DNA of 64,000 nucleotides, taken from Siphonodentalium dalli. Its lineage: Eukaryota; Mollusca; Scaphopoda; Gadilida; Siphonodentaliidae. The notes below the pieces were generated by a model. It did not search any database. It had not been told where the DNA came from and saw nothing but the letters and a program-made list of their open reading frames with translations. The stretch spans positions 177,398,247 to 177,462,246 of the forward strand of contig CP136064.1 in assembly GCA_032622095.1 (NCBI GenBank), given 5' to 3'. A program made the translations under genes and the position numbers. This document shows positions 10,519-19,779 of the stretch, one piece after another (positions within the stretch are counted from its first letter, which is position 1; each line of letters begins with the position of its first letter).

Positions 10519-11764
10519 ACGATACCCATGCCGTCGTAGACACAGCCGCCGACGTCACCATTATCTCTGATAAATTATTTCACCAACTTAGCCCTAAGCC
10601 ACCCCTAATTAAATCCTTACAATTTAATACGGCGGCTCGTGACGGTCACATGGAGGGTATGTTGGTGGGACCCATAGACATTACTATTGGGGAACTCGAG
10701 TGTAGTGAAAATATATATGTGGCACCCATTGAAGATCCCATGCTTCTTGGGATGGATTTTCTCACTAAATATGATGCGAAAATTGGGGCAAATAAGGGTT
10801 CTATCTTCTTGGGAAAGTGTCGGCTTCCTACAATTTCCCCGGAAAACCCAAAAGTGGCTAAAATTTCTAGAATTATAGTCAATCAACGAACCGTTATACC
10901 CCCTCAGTCAGTTGTGTTACTACAGTGCGACGCTGTCCCACCCTTAGCTGATTTTACTATTGAACCGAATCCACATCTTAGTGAGTATGTTTTTCCAACT
11001 TTGCACTCGGGGTATGATCACCCAACAGTATGTTTTGTAAATTCTCATAATTCAGAGGTAACCTTGGATAAATCACAATGTGTGGGTGAAGCTTATGAAG
11101 TTGATGTGATTGAAACCCCCGTCATATCATCCGCACCCAAGCCGGTCGTTGTTCCGGTTGAAAGCTCACCCCAGGGATCGCCTCAAAATAGTTCTGAAAA
11201 TAACCTGGATGGAAACTTGCAACTTCCAGAGTATTTGCAGAGCTTATTTGAGCGTTCTTCAACATTACTGTCAGGAAACGACATAGCACGCCTTAAACGA
11301 CTGCTTCATGCATTTCAGGACGTGTTTGCAAAGGACGAGTTTGACTTGGGTACTTTCTCTCAAATTGAGCACAGTATTCCTCTTCTAGAGGGAGCTCGTC
11401 CAATTAAACAGCCTATGAGGCGAACGCCAGCTTGCTTTGCCGATCAAGAGGAAGCTCATTTAAAAAAACTTTTGATGGCCAAGGTCATCGAGCCCTCTGT
11501 GTCGGAATGGGCATCAGCCCCCGTCTTGGTTAAAAAACGGGACGGTTCTATTCGCTGGTGCATAGATTATCGCGTCGTAAATTCTGTAACACGCAAAGAC
11601 ATCTACCCCTTGCCACGAATTGACGAGTGTCTTGACACACTTAGTGGAAATTCATGGTTTGGAAAGGCAGACTGTTTGGCTGCGTACCATCAGGTTACGA
11701 TGTGTAAAGAAGACCGTGCTAAGACAGCCTTTCTCACCAAATACGGGATTTTCAATTTCATTAA
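10519..11764 (+). pseudogene. pol fragment: aspartic protease and N-terminal half of reverse transcriptase
   Basis: The frame resumes at the target-duplication copy and reads into a retroviral-type aspartic protease (active-site VVDTAADVT, catalytic Asp codon at 10539; later LLGMDFL at about 10740). A connecting segment follows, then the RT fingers and palm (KKRDGSIRWCIDYRVVN at about 11530; first catalytic Asp codon at 11670 in KADCLAAYHQV). At 11761 the frame enters a TTAA-flanked insertion and reaches a stop shortly afterwards (11792). No frameshift or stop is seen within the fragment itself. The gene is therefore recently broken rather than decayed. It continues at 13330. Confidence 0.85.
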
Positions 11765-13331
11765 CCCTTTGAACCCTGGCGCCCCACAGTGATCGACACC
11801 CTGACCCGGGGCTCCCAGTGGTATGTCCGCTTAAATTAGATAGTTTCTAGTAGCATGGTGTTGATTATGTTCAAATTGCGACACCAGTCTGAAACTTTAC
11901 AGGGTTGTCCCCCATGGATCAGCGATCATTATAAGATCGCGAGACTTTGCCTCGCGACAACTCCTTGGTAACGGTTGCTAGGCAACTACCCGGAATTGAC
12001 TGGAAAATGTAAATATATAGCTTATAGCGTCGTAATTCAACCTCAGTGGTTGCGTTTTTTGATGCAGGTACTACCCTAACGTGAAATTTGAGATATACCG
12101 GACCAGAATAGTGAACCAAATATCCCATTTAAGGGTAGCAACGGTTGCTAAGCAAATACCACAACTGATCGAATGACATAATTGCACTAACCATTCAGTG
12201 GTATGTTTTGCCTTAATTTAGACAGTGTCTAGTCGCATGGTGTTGGTTATGTTGAAAGGGGACACCTACCTGAAACTGTGCAGGCATGATATATGCATGC
12301 ACGGACCACTGATCATTGTAAGATCGGGAGACTTTGCCACCCGATCTCGCCTTAGAAACGGTTACTAGGCAACTACCCGAAATTTGCAGGATAAACGAAT
12401 TCTAGCTTATAACGTTGTAATTATACATCAGCGAATTGCGTTTCGATGCAACCAATATCCTAATGTGAAATTAAGATATACCTGACCATGCGCGAGTAAG
12501 TCAACTTGATATGCGATAGACTTTTTGCTGCATGTGGCACAACAGAGACTGATATTACAGAGACCAGAAACAACGTAATTTCCCGTAACATATCGTGGCC
12601 CCATTGTTCAAGTAAGCTGTCTAGATTGTGTCTACTATACTAACATGTGAAACATGCAACAAAATGTCATATATAGCGCCACATTTAACTTAAACGCATT
12701 TTTTAAAATGAATTATAGTCTGCGCCCATGCGCATATTTTCCTAGCCATTTCTAGCGGGCAGCCAATCCATATAGACACCTTTGCCAGCGCTGACTTCAA
12801 TAGGCCAATTTAAATATATATATTAGTGGGTATGTCGTGTATAAGTACGTTATAAACCATTTATTTGTCATTGCGCTAGTCTGCGCATGCGCGAATAAAT
12901 CAACTTCATATGCGATAGACCCTTCCCCATATGTAGCAGAACACTGGTTAATATACACGAGGGTAATTTAAACTGAAATTGTGTGTCTAAATTACGTCTG
13001 TTCTGTACACACACGGGGAACACGAAATTATATGCCGTAAATATAGCGGCATAGTTCGCTTAAAATATCGTATGTTTTTGTAGATTATATGCTATGCGCA
13101 TGCGCATATATTTCTACCCGATACTAGCGGTCAACCATTCCATACGCACCATGGGCGCCGCTGACATATGTGGAGGCAATTTAAATATAAATCAGTGGGT
13201 CAGACGCTCGTTATACTATATATAAATTTGCTACCGAATCATGTCGTCGCTGCACCGAAATATCGGTGTTACGGGATATAGTCACGGTTCGTTTGCACCT
13301 AAATATCGGTGTTACGGGTTCAAAGGGTTAA
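11761..13331. mobile_element. piggyBac-like MITE (TTAA target) inside the reverse transcriptase
   Basis: TTAA occurs at 11761-11764 and 13328-13331, bounding a 1563-bp insert (11765-13327) with termini CCCTTTGAACCC and its reverse complement GGGTTCAAAGGG. TTAA duplication plus CCC-starting ends is the hallmark of the piggyBac superfamily. Keeping one TTAA leaves the RT frame continuous, which supports clean insertion. There is no transposase frame, so it is non-autonomous. Inside are direct repeats: a unit starting CAGTGGTATGT at 11816 and 12196 (about 380 bp apart), and a CATGCGCGA(G/A)TAA unit at 12487 and 12886 (about 400 bp apart). Confidence 0.85.
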
Positions 13332-16116
13332 AATGCCTTTCGGCCTTACTGGAAGCCCGTTTACTTGGTGTCGGGTTATCAATTTGGTATTGCACGGTTT
13401 GAACTGGGATATCTGTTTGGGGTACTTGGACGACGTAGTTCTGATGGGAAATTCGATTCGAAATCACTTGGAAAACATCGAAAAAGTACTATCCCGGTTC
13501 CGAAAATATAACCTTAAACTCAAGCCCAGTAAATGTGTGTTTTTTCAAAAAAGTATTGAATTTCTGGGCAGAATTGTGAGCGAGCAAGGTGTGAAAATGA
13601 TGGAATCATCCGTAGAGGTTGTCCATAGCTGGCCCGTACCCCAGTGTACCAGAGATGTCGAAAGTTTCTGCGGGCTAGTAAATTATCATCGCGCTTTCAT
13701 AAAAAATTATGCAGAGTTAGCACGACCTCTATATGACGTAACTGGTAAGCATAACTTTAAGTGGGACCTTGATCAACAAGTAGCATTTGACAATCTCAAG
13801 CAGGCGTTAACATCTCCACCTGTTTTGGCCCTACCAAATTCAACCGATATGTATATCTTGGATTCCGATGCTAGTAATTTTGCGATCGGTGGGGAATTAA
13901 TTCAAGTCCAAGATGGTCGGGAGAAAGTTATAGCCTATGGCAGTTTTGTGCTGTCCCCACAACAAAGGCGTTATTGTACTACTCGACGAGAACTTCTCGC
14001 AGTAGTACGGTTCACACGTCAATTTCGTCACTATCTGTTGGGTCGGAAATTTTTATTAAGAACCGATCATAGTAGTCTCAGGTGGTTGATGAGTTTCAAA
14101 GAACCTCAAGGGCAACTTGCAAGGTGGTTAGAGGAATTAAGCATGTACGATATGGTCATTGAGCATCGCAAGGGAACTTTGCACTTAAATGCCGATGCGC
14201 TGTCCAGGATTCCTACGGACGGCTCATGTGAAGAGTATTTTCCAGGGTGTAAACTCTCAGATCTCCCTTGTGGCGGGTGTAAATATTGCACTCGTGTATT
14301 TAATAGCTGGACCAAATTTGAAAGTACTGTTGATGATGTGGTTCCCCTAACCAAAGGTTCTATAACATTTTCCGAATTATCTGGGAACCCCACCCCGGCA
14401 GTTCGCCAAGTAGACAGTCAACCGGACTACCCTCTAGGGTTTTTGTGGGAGCCGGGAGATGAGTGGGATAATCCCTACGAACCAATCGGTTATGTCTGTT
14501 CTAACACTGGGTGGACCCATTCTCAGGTTGATTTAGAATTGGTGCAGGAATTAAATCCAATAGTTAGGGTACGGCAAACAACAACCCCGCAGGACACTTC
14601 ACTCCTGGCGAATGTTTGTACGCTGGAAGAACTCACTGAAATCCAGCGTCACGACCCTGATTTATTACCTGTAATTGGGTGGTTGGAAACTGGGGAAGAG
14701 CCCAATGAAGGCGAACTATTTATTAGTAGCCAAGCCACTAAATATATCTGGATCAACCGGCAACGCTTCCTTATAAAGAATAAATTGCTATACAAAGTTA
14801 AACGGGATTCCCAACAAGTCTTGGTTATTCCCCGTAAATTCGCCACTGAAATATTGACCCTCGCCCATGACATTCCTGCTTCTGGCCATCAGGGTGTAAC
14901 ACGTACCCGAGAACGAGAACGTCAAAACTATTATTGGTATGGGGTTAGTGACGATATTGAAACCTTTGTGACTGCCTGCCCCCAGTGTAATCAAGGTAAG
15001 AAGGCTGTTAGACATGCTAAGTGGGAACAGGTATCCTACCACGCTGGGGCCCCTATGGAGCGGGTACACATTGATTTCTTGGGACCATTGCCGGTTAGCA
15101 ATAAAGGTAATAAATATATTTTGGTTATGACCTGTCAGTTTACCAAATGGGTCGAATTCATAGCATTGCCCGATCAGACAGCCGAAACAGCAGCCTTTGC
15201 AGCTGTTAAAGAATTCTTTTCAAGATTTGGATGTCCGCTCCAAATTTTCTCTGATCAAGGGCCATGTTTCGAATCAAAACTATTTAAGACCATGTGTGAA
15301 GCCCTTCAGATTCATAAGGCTCGTACCACGCCATATCGACCATCCTCGAACGGGGCTGCCGAACGCCAGAACCGTACGTTGATGAATGCCGTCCGGTGCT
15401 ATATTGATAAAAACCATAAAACCTGGGATAAATATCTATCGCAACTCGCCGGGGCAATGAGATCGTCGGTACACCGCCTTACTGGTTTCACACCAAACAA
15501 AATGATGCTGGGCCGCGAAGTAAATCACCCGTCAGATCTCGTTTTTAATTTTAATTCTAAAATACCAGAATATGCAAGCGCTGCTGAATATGTGCAAACG
15601 TTGGTAAAAGAATATAAAGACTGTCACGAAATCGCGCGTGAGCACTTGAAGGCTGCCTGTAAGAAAATGAAGCGAGATTATGATGTTAAAATAAATAAAT
15701 ATGAATATAAACTTGGTGATTTAGTATACTTGCTGGATACAGCTACAAAGAAAGGGAAAACCCGAAAACTTTCTCCATTTTGGAAAGGTCCAGGCATCAT
15801 TGCTAAAGTATACACTCCATATCTCTATAAAATCTTCTTTCGGTCCGCCACCAATGTGGTAAATCATGATCGCCTGAAAAAATGTCATGATAAAGTGATC
15901 CCGCCATGGATAACTAAATGTTCAGAGCGCTTCCGAACCACGGGAGAAGTCACACTTGAAAGATCTACCGGCGTTTTTTGCTTATGTCAGAAAAAGTTTG
16001 GTGGGAAATTTATGCTCCAGTGTGATTACTGTAATGATTGGTACCATGGTGAATGTGTAAACATTACTCAAGAAGAGGCCGACCAACTAGATACCTATCG
16101 ATGTCCGAGATGTTAA
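13330..16116 (+). CDS. pol remainder: RT palm/thumb, RNase H, DD35E integrase, C-terminal PHD finger
   Basis: An open frame without internal stops carries the rest of pol. The RT palm box is GYLDDVV (Asp codons 13429 and 13432). RNase H follows, with LDSDAS at about 13858, the RRELLAVVRF Glu, RTDHSSLRW and the HLNADALSR end. Integrase has an HHCC zinc domain (14863-14990) and a catalytic core with Asp 15073, Asp 15253 and Glu 15361, the last two separated by 35 residues (DD35E). A basic C-terminal domain precedes residues encoded by 15976-16116, which form a full C4HC3 PHD finger (FCLCQ, CDYCNDWYHGEC, CPRC) including the Trp typical of methyl-lysine readers. A Met at 13309 lies in the inserted MITE and is not the natural start; the element would make this as part of Gag-Pol. 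The Ty3/gypsy order (RT-RNase H-IN) is clear. Confidence 0.9.
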   Translation, partial: KMPFGLTGSPFTWCRVINLVLHGLNWDICLGYLDDVVLMGNSIRNHLENIEKVLSRFRKYNLKLKPSKCVFFQKSIEFLGRIVSEQGVKMMESSVEVVHSWPVPQCTRDVESFCGLVNYHRAFIKNYAELARPLYDVTGKHNFKWDLDQQVAFDNLKQALTSPPVLALPNSTDMYILDSDASNFAIGGELIQVQDGREKVIAYGSFVLSPQQRRYCTTRRELLAVVRFTRQFRHYLLGRKFLLRTDHSSLRWLMSFKEPQGQLARWLEELSMYDMVIEHRKGTLHLNADALSRIPTDGSCEEYFPGCKLSDLPCGGCKYCTRVFNSWTKFESTVDDVVPLTKGSITFSELSGNPTPAVRQVDSQPDYPLGFLWEPGDEWDNPYEPIGYVCSNTGWTHSQVDLELVQELNPIVRVRQTTTPQDTSLLANVCTLEELTEIQRHDPDLLPVIGWLETGEEPNEGELFISSQATKYIWINRQRFLIKNKLLYKVKRDSQQVLVIPRKFATEILTLAHDIPASGHQGVTRTRERERQNYYWYGVSDDIETFVTACPQCNQGKKAVRHAKWEQVSYHAGAPMERVHIDFLGPLPVSNKGNKYILVMTCQFTKWVEFIALPDQTAETAAFAAVKEFFSRFGCPLQIFSDQGPCFESKLFKTMCEALQIHKARTTPYRPSSNGAAERQNRTLMNAVRCYIDKNHKTWDKYLSQLAGAMRSSVHRLTGFTPNKMMLGREVNHPSDLVFNFNSKIPEYASAAEYVQTLVKEYKDCHEIAREHLKAACKKMKRDYDVKINKYEYKLGDLVYLLDTATKKGKTRKLSPFWKGPGIIAKVYTPYLYKIFFRSATNVVNHDRLKKCHDKVIPPWITKCSERFRTTGEVTLERSTGVFCLCQKKFGGKFMLQCDYCNDWYHGECVNITQEEADQLDTYRCPRC

Positions 16117-16184
16117 ATCATAGGGTTCATTCTTGCAATTTTGTAATCCATGACCACAAAAGGCTAGTTGAGATGTTTCACTAT

Positions 16185-16206
16185 ACTGTTGTTTCCTATA
16201 TTTCAG
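16185..16206 (+). promoter_or_regulatory. candidate 3' splice site upstream of ORF3
   Basis: A pyrimidine-rich run ending TTTCCTATATTTCAG lies in the 117-nt gap between the pol stop (16116) and the open region of ORF3 (from 16234). This is a good consensus acceptor. It would allow ORF3 to be translated from a spliced subgenomic RNA, as env is in retroviruses and errantiviruses. The donor is not identified. Confidence 0.35.
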
Positions 16207-16236
16207 TATACGTGAACTATGAGGGATATATAAATT

Positions 16237-16367
16237 GACTCAGTCAATCCAGGACTGCCAGTCCAACCGTCAGACAGTTCGTCTGCAGCTGAGAAGCTTG
16301 ATAGTGATTCAGTCAATCCAGGACTGCCAATCCGACCACCAGACACTTCGTCTGCAGCTGAGAAGCT
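16237..16367 (+). repeat. tandem duplication upstream of ORF3
   Basis: A unit starting GACTCAGTCAATCCAGGACT and ending GCAGCTGAGAAGCT occurs twice in a row. It lies in the same frame as ORF3 without a stop, so it may be coding if translation starts upstream of 16474 or after splicing. Confidence 0.7.
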
Positions 16368-16473
16368 AGAAACCTCAACCAAAGACACCTCCACACCTCC
16401 CGTTGGCCTACTTGTAGGACCACCAATCGTTACAGACAGTTCGTCTACAGCGGGATGGGCGGAGATACCAAGC

Positions 16474-18999
16474 ATGTCAGGTATGAATTTACCGCCTGAT
16501 ACCGATGAGTCAGACCCCAATCAAATGTCAGTAACTGATATTCAGCACTCGATAGAAGTGCTGCTTGGTTTAACTTTTAATAATAACGAGGGTGAAAATC
16601 CTGATCTCATTGATAAATTACCTGATCTTTCAGTTGCGGAGCCCGTACGGACTCCATCTGTTGAAGGAATGCAGGTAGATTTAATTGAATTGTCGGATAG
16701 ACAACCAAGTTTGACTAAGGATCTACCTGATAGTCCTCTTGGGGAAACCAGTTGCACCCAAGGGATAGATATGCAGGTGGATCCCAACTTAAACTTGGAT
16801 AATATTCCAGTAAATAGTCATCCATTGGAGCTATTAATTGATGAGGCTTTACATCCTCCCACTCGCATTGTTGACAAACAATGTGTCAGATATGGTTTTA
16901 ATGTTGACACTGAGAATAATCCAGTGTCGCAAATTTCACAAGCCTCAATTACTAACTCAATGTCAGACATAGAGGGTCAAAGTCCCCCGAAACCACAAGA
17001 TCGGTGTGTGTTCAGGGATTGTGAGCGGCCTGTTAAGGGTCAGCAGAGACACCATTTTTACAGCCAACATGTAAAACCTTGTTGGTGGCAGTTTGACACC
17101 TATCCTGGGCCTATCCCTACCGTTTTCCGAGTACAAGTCCGAGAAGACTTAATTAACTTTGCTCGGATTCTAATTCCAACTGCTCGGGAGCTGGGTGAGC
17201 AGGAACTGCTTACCCAGTTGCGGAAATTACTAAATGATCAGTGGGACTACCAGGCAATTCCAGTGCCTTGTATTCTGGGGACAATAGCACTTCGGAATAT
17301 TTCCATGTTTGGCACTGACCTGGGGGTTGCCCTTCCAAAAAGCGGGTACAGCATATCGCCCTACATTACGTCCAATGCATGTCTCACTCATTGGCGTGTT
17401 TTAGCGGCTATACTCAATCGACTGCCAGCCAAAGATATTAACTTATTTCAACAGTCTAATGCACATCTTTGGTTAATTGAGATGATGCGGGAACGCATCC
17501 AAAAGGGTCGAATTGGGGAATTGGCTTTAAACGGGGCTCGAAAGAAAGCGTCAGGGTTAACAAGACCTGAAAAGGCCCCTGATGCATTGTCGGCAGCCTG
17601 TATGATTAATGACTTCTACCTCACAGAGCACCAAGTTTTAATCACTCAGGCCATGTCTGTCAAATCCTCTTCCATTTCAGGGGTTAAACCGGTGGAAGGT
17701 CCAACACCACGGCCCAGCCGGAAAGAGAGGCGAAGGGCACGATATAAAACTATTTGTATCGCCCGAGAGCAGAAGTTTTCTGAGCGGAAACTGTACCATT
17801 CAGTTTCCGTTGCTCCGCCGGAGCCTAAGAAACTCAAACTTTCTACCTCATCCTTCACCGCAGTGCCTGTCACCTCCTCTCGGGGCACTGTGCCTACATT
17901 ATCCTTCTCCGCAGTGTCTTACAATCACCCTCCGGGCACTGTGCATAAATCACCCTCCCCCGCAGGGCGAGTCACCTCTGCTCGGGGCCCTGTGTCTACC
18001 CCATCATCCACCGCCGTCTCTTCCACGGTGTCCTCCCTTCCAATACCACCACTCATAAAGTCGCCTCCCGTCCTACCCCGACCCACTTACAAGGCAGTGT
18101 TAACCTCCATGAAAAAGGCTCTTGCACGTCAACCCGGCATCCCCAAACTTAAACTAACCGGGATTGACTCTCATTTTCATTTAGACCGAATGTGCTCGAG
18201 TCATAAATTAAAACCCCAAACCACTGCTTCGGAGGCGATTAGTCTGACTAATGTCCCTGTTTCTGCGGCCGTCACTGTCATCGGTGGCGTGCAAGTATAC
18301 TGTGATCCGGATACTTATCCAGACATTCAAACTTTGCACTGTAATCCACAGTGGAAAGTTGCGGTAGGGTGTCACCCCAAAAAGTTTCGCAAGTTACTTG
18401 TGCCGGCGATGATGGATAAGTTTAAGGAGCTTATAAATCATCCTGCAGTAGTTGCCGTCGGGGAGTTTGGGCTTGATCGCTCCATTAAGCTCTCCGATCG
18501 AGATCTCCTGATGCAGGATGCCCTTTTTCGGCAAATTTTACATCTGGCCCGTCCCACCAACAAACCTATAATTTTGCATCTAAGAGGGCCCTCTGACCAA
18601 CATATGAGTTCGGATGTGAGTTTCACTGCTTTAGAGGCAGTACGCACCGTAACCCATAGGGATCAAGTTATCCACTTCCACTGCTTTTGTGGATCTAAAC
18701 CAATGGTGGATTCTTGGTCTTATCACCAGCCCAACACTTCGTTCGGGTTTACAACAATTTGTGCTGGATTTAATGACGTCCAGCGGGAAGCAGTTAAAGC
18801 CATTCATCCTTCCAAAATTCTTCTGGAGTCGGATGCGCCCCATTTCGGGTCTGTGGGCCGAGCTTTCACTTCCCCCGCCGTCATCGGTGAAGTGGCCGTG
18901 TCATTAGCACGGATCCTGGGTACAAGCCCAGAGGAAGTGTTAGTGCGCTCTACACAGAACGCCCAACGTATTTATGGCATTCAGCCAATCCGCCAGTAA
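16474..18999 (+). CDS. ORF3: zinc-finger-like N-terminal region fused to a TatD-family metal-dependent nuclease
   Basis: This intact 841-residue frame directly follows pol, where retroviruses place env. The C-terminal region (residues about 560-838) reads as a TatD-type amidohydrolase-fold nuclease. It has SHFHLD (His567, His569), VGEFGLD (Glu664), ILHLRG (His702), IHFHCF (His734) and LLESDAP (Asp787), matching the order of TatD metal ligands. Residues about 178-199 contain CVFRDC...RHHFYSQH, a possible CCHH zinc site. Residues 200-400 are probably globular but not recognised. Residues 425-540 are basic then Ser/Pro-rich, possibly a nuclear-targeting linker. The first Met (16474) is used, but the frame is open without a Met back to 16234. 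That upstream part encodes two near-identical Ser/Pro segments (16237-16367), so an internal or spliced start is possible. No signal peptide or membrane segment is seen, which argues against an env. I infer a role in the retroelement cycle; the function is unproven. Confidence 0.75.
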   Translation: MSGMNLPPDTDESDPNQMSVTDIQHSIEVLLGLTFNNNEGENPDLIDKLPDLSVAEPVRTPSVEGMQVDLIELSDRQPSLTKDLPDSPLGETSCTQGIDMQVDPNLNLDNIPVNSHPLELLIDEALHPPTRIVDKQCVRYGFNVDTENNPVSQISQASITNSMSDIEGQSPPKPQDRCVFRDCERPVKGQQRHHFYSQHVKPCWWQFDTYPGPIPTVFRVQVREDLINFARILIPTARELGEQELLTQLRKLLNDQWDYQAIPVPCILGTIALRNISMFGTDLGVALPKSGYSISPYITSNACLTHWRVLAAILNRLPAKDINLFQQSNAHLWLIEMMRERIQKGRIGELALNGARKKASGLTRPEKAPDALSAACMINDFYLTEHQVLITQAMSVKSSSISGVKPVEGPTPRPSRKERRRARYKTICIAREQKFSERKLYHSVSVAPPEPKKLKLSTSSFTAVPVTSSRGTVPTLSFSAVSYNHPPGTVHKSPSPAGRVTSARGPVSTPSSTAVSSTVSSLPIPPLIKSPPVLPRPTYKAVLTSMKKALARQPGIPKLKLTGIDSHFHLDRMCSSHKLKPQTTASEAISLTNVPVSAAVTVIGGVQVYCDPDTYPDIQTLHCNPQWKVAVGCHPKKFRKLLVPAMMDKFKELINHPAVVAVGEFGLDRSIKLSDRDLLMQDALFRQILHLARPTNKPIILHLRGPSDQHMSSDVSFTALEAVRTVTHRDQVIHFHCFCGSKPMVDSWSYHQPNTSFGFTTICAGFNDVQREAVKAIHPSKILLESDAPHFGSVGRAFTSPAVIGEVAVSLARILGTSPEEVLVRSTQNAQRIYGIQPIRQ

Positions 19000-19157
19000 A
19001 TTTCCACATCAATAAAACTACACTTAAATTAGCGGATCGGGCATTCCAAATTAGTTTTCCGGTTTTTATTTGGTCAGTAGAAAACATTCTCATTTTCGAC
19101 CTGTTTCAACTACTTTCCAAATTTAGAGAATGTTTAATCTTTTCAGTCAGTTATTGG

Positions 19158-19364
19158 GACCATACTGATTTCAAATGTTAAATGTAAATCCAGTCAGTTC
19201 GGTTAGTTTCACGCTGATTTCAAATTTAGTCAGTTCAGTTATGGGGACCATGCTGATTTCAAATGTTAAATGTAAATCCAGTCAGTTCGGTTAGTTTCAC
19301 GCTGATTTCAAATATAGTCAGTTCAGTTATTGGGACCATGCTGATTTCAAATCCAGTCAGTGGG
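19158..19364 (+). repeat. 88-bp tandem repeat in the retroelement 3' region
   Basis: GACCAT(A/G)CTGATTTCAAATG occurs at 19158, 19246 and 19334, giving an 88-bp period over about 2.4 copies. Each copy also contains CAGTCAGTTCGGTTAGTTTC. It sits between the ORF3 stop and the polypurine tract, a position where LTR elements often carry repeat-based RNA signals. Confidence 0.85.
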
Positions 19365-19491
19365 TATTAAAATTGGGACCGCGCTGATTTCACAATTTAG
19401 GGCTTAACTTGTAAATGATTTAAACTGCCCTAACATGACCTTTTATTTCTCGCTGTACGCCAGTAGGTACAGTGTAACAATTTTTTAATTT

Positions 19492-19776
19492 AAAAAGAGG
19501 GAATAGTGCTGTAATAATGGCCCGGTCGAGTCTATAAATACAGTGCGGGATTCCGGAAGTGACGGAGGAACCGGCACATAAATAGGCCGATCGAAGTCCC
19601 GCAGCTCAGACCGAAACAACAAGACTTATCGACAACACCTGTAATTTAATATTGATTATTTATGATGATTTGTGATCCATTGCCATCGACGTTGATTCTA
19701 CATGTATAATTTGTGAGTATTATATTTCTATTATATTATATTGTAAGCTATTAATATGTAGCGTCTAATTTTTACA
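19492..19776 (+). mobile_element. polypurine tract and candidate 3' LTR
   Basis: AAAAAGAGGGAATAG (19492-19506) is a good polypurine tract directly before TG. The following 270 bp (19507-19776) start TGCTGTAATAA and end TTTTTACA, so they are TG...CA bounded. They contain a TATA box TCTATAAATA at 19531. This fits the position expected for the 3' LTR of the Ty3/gypsy element. It is a candidate only, because no matching 5' LTR is present in the window. An alternative left edge at TGTAACAA (19473) is possible. Confidence 0.5.
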
Positions 19777-19779
19777 ATA

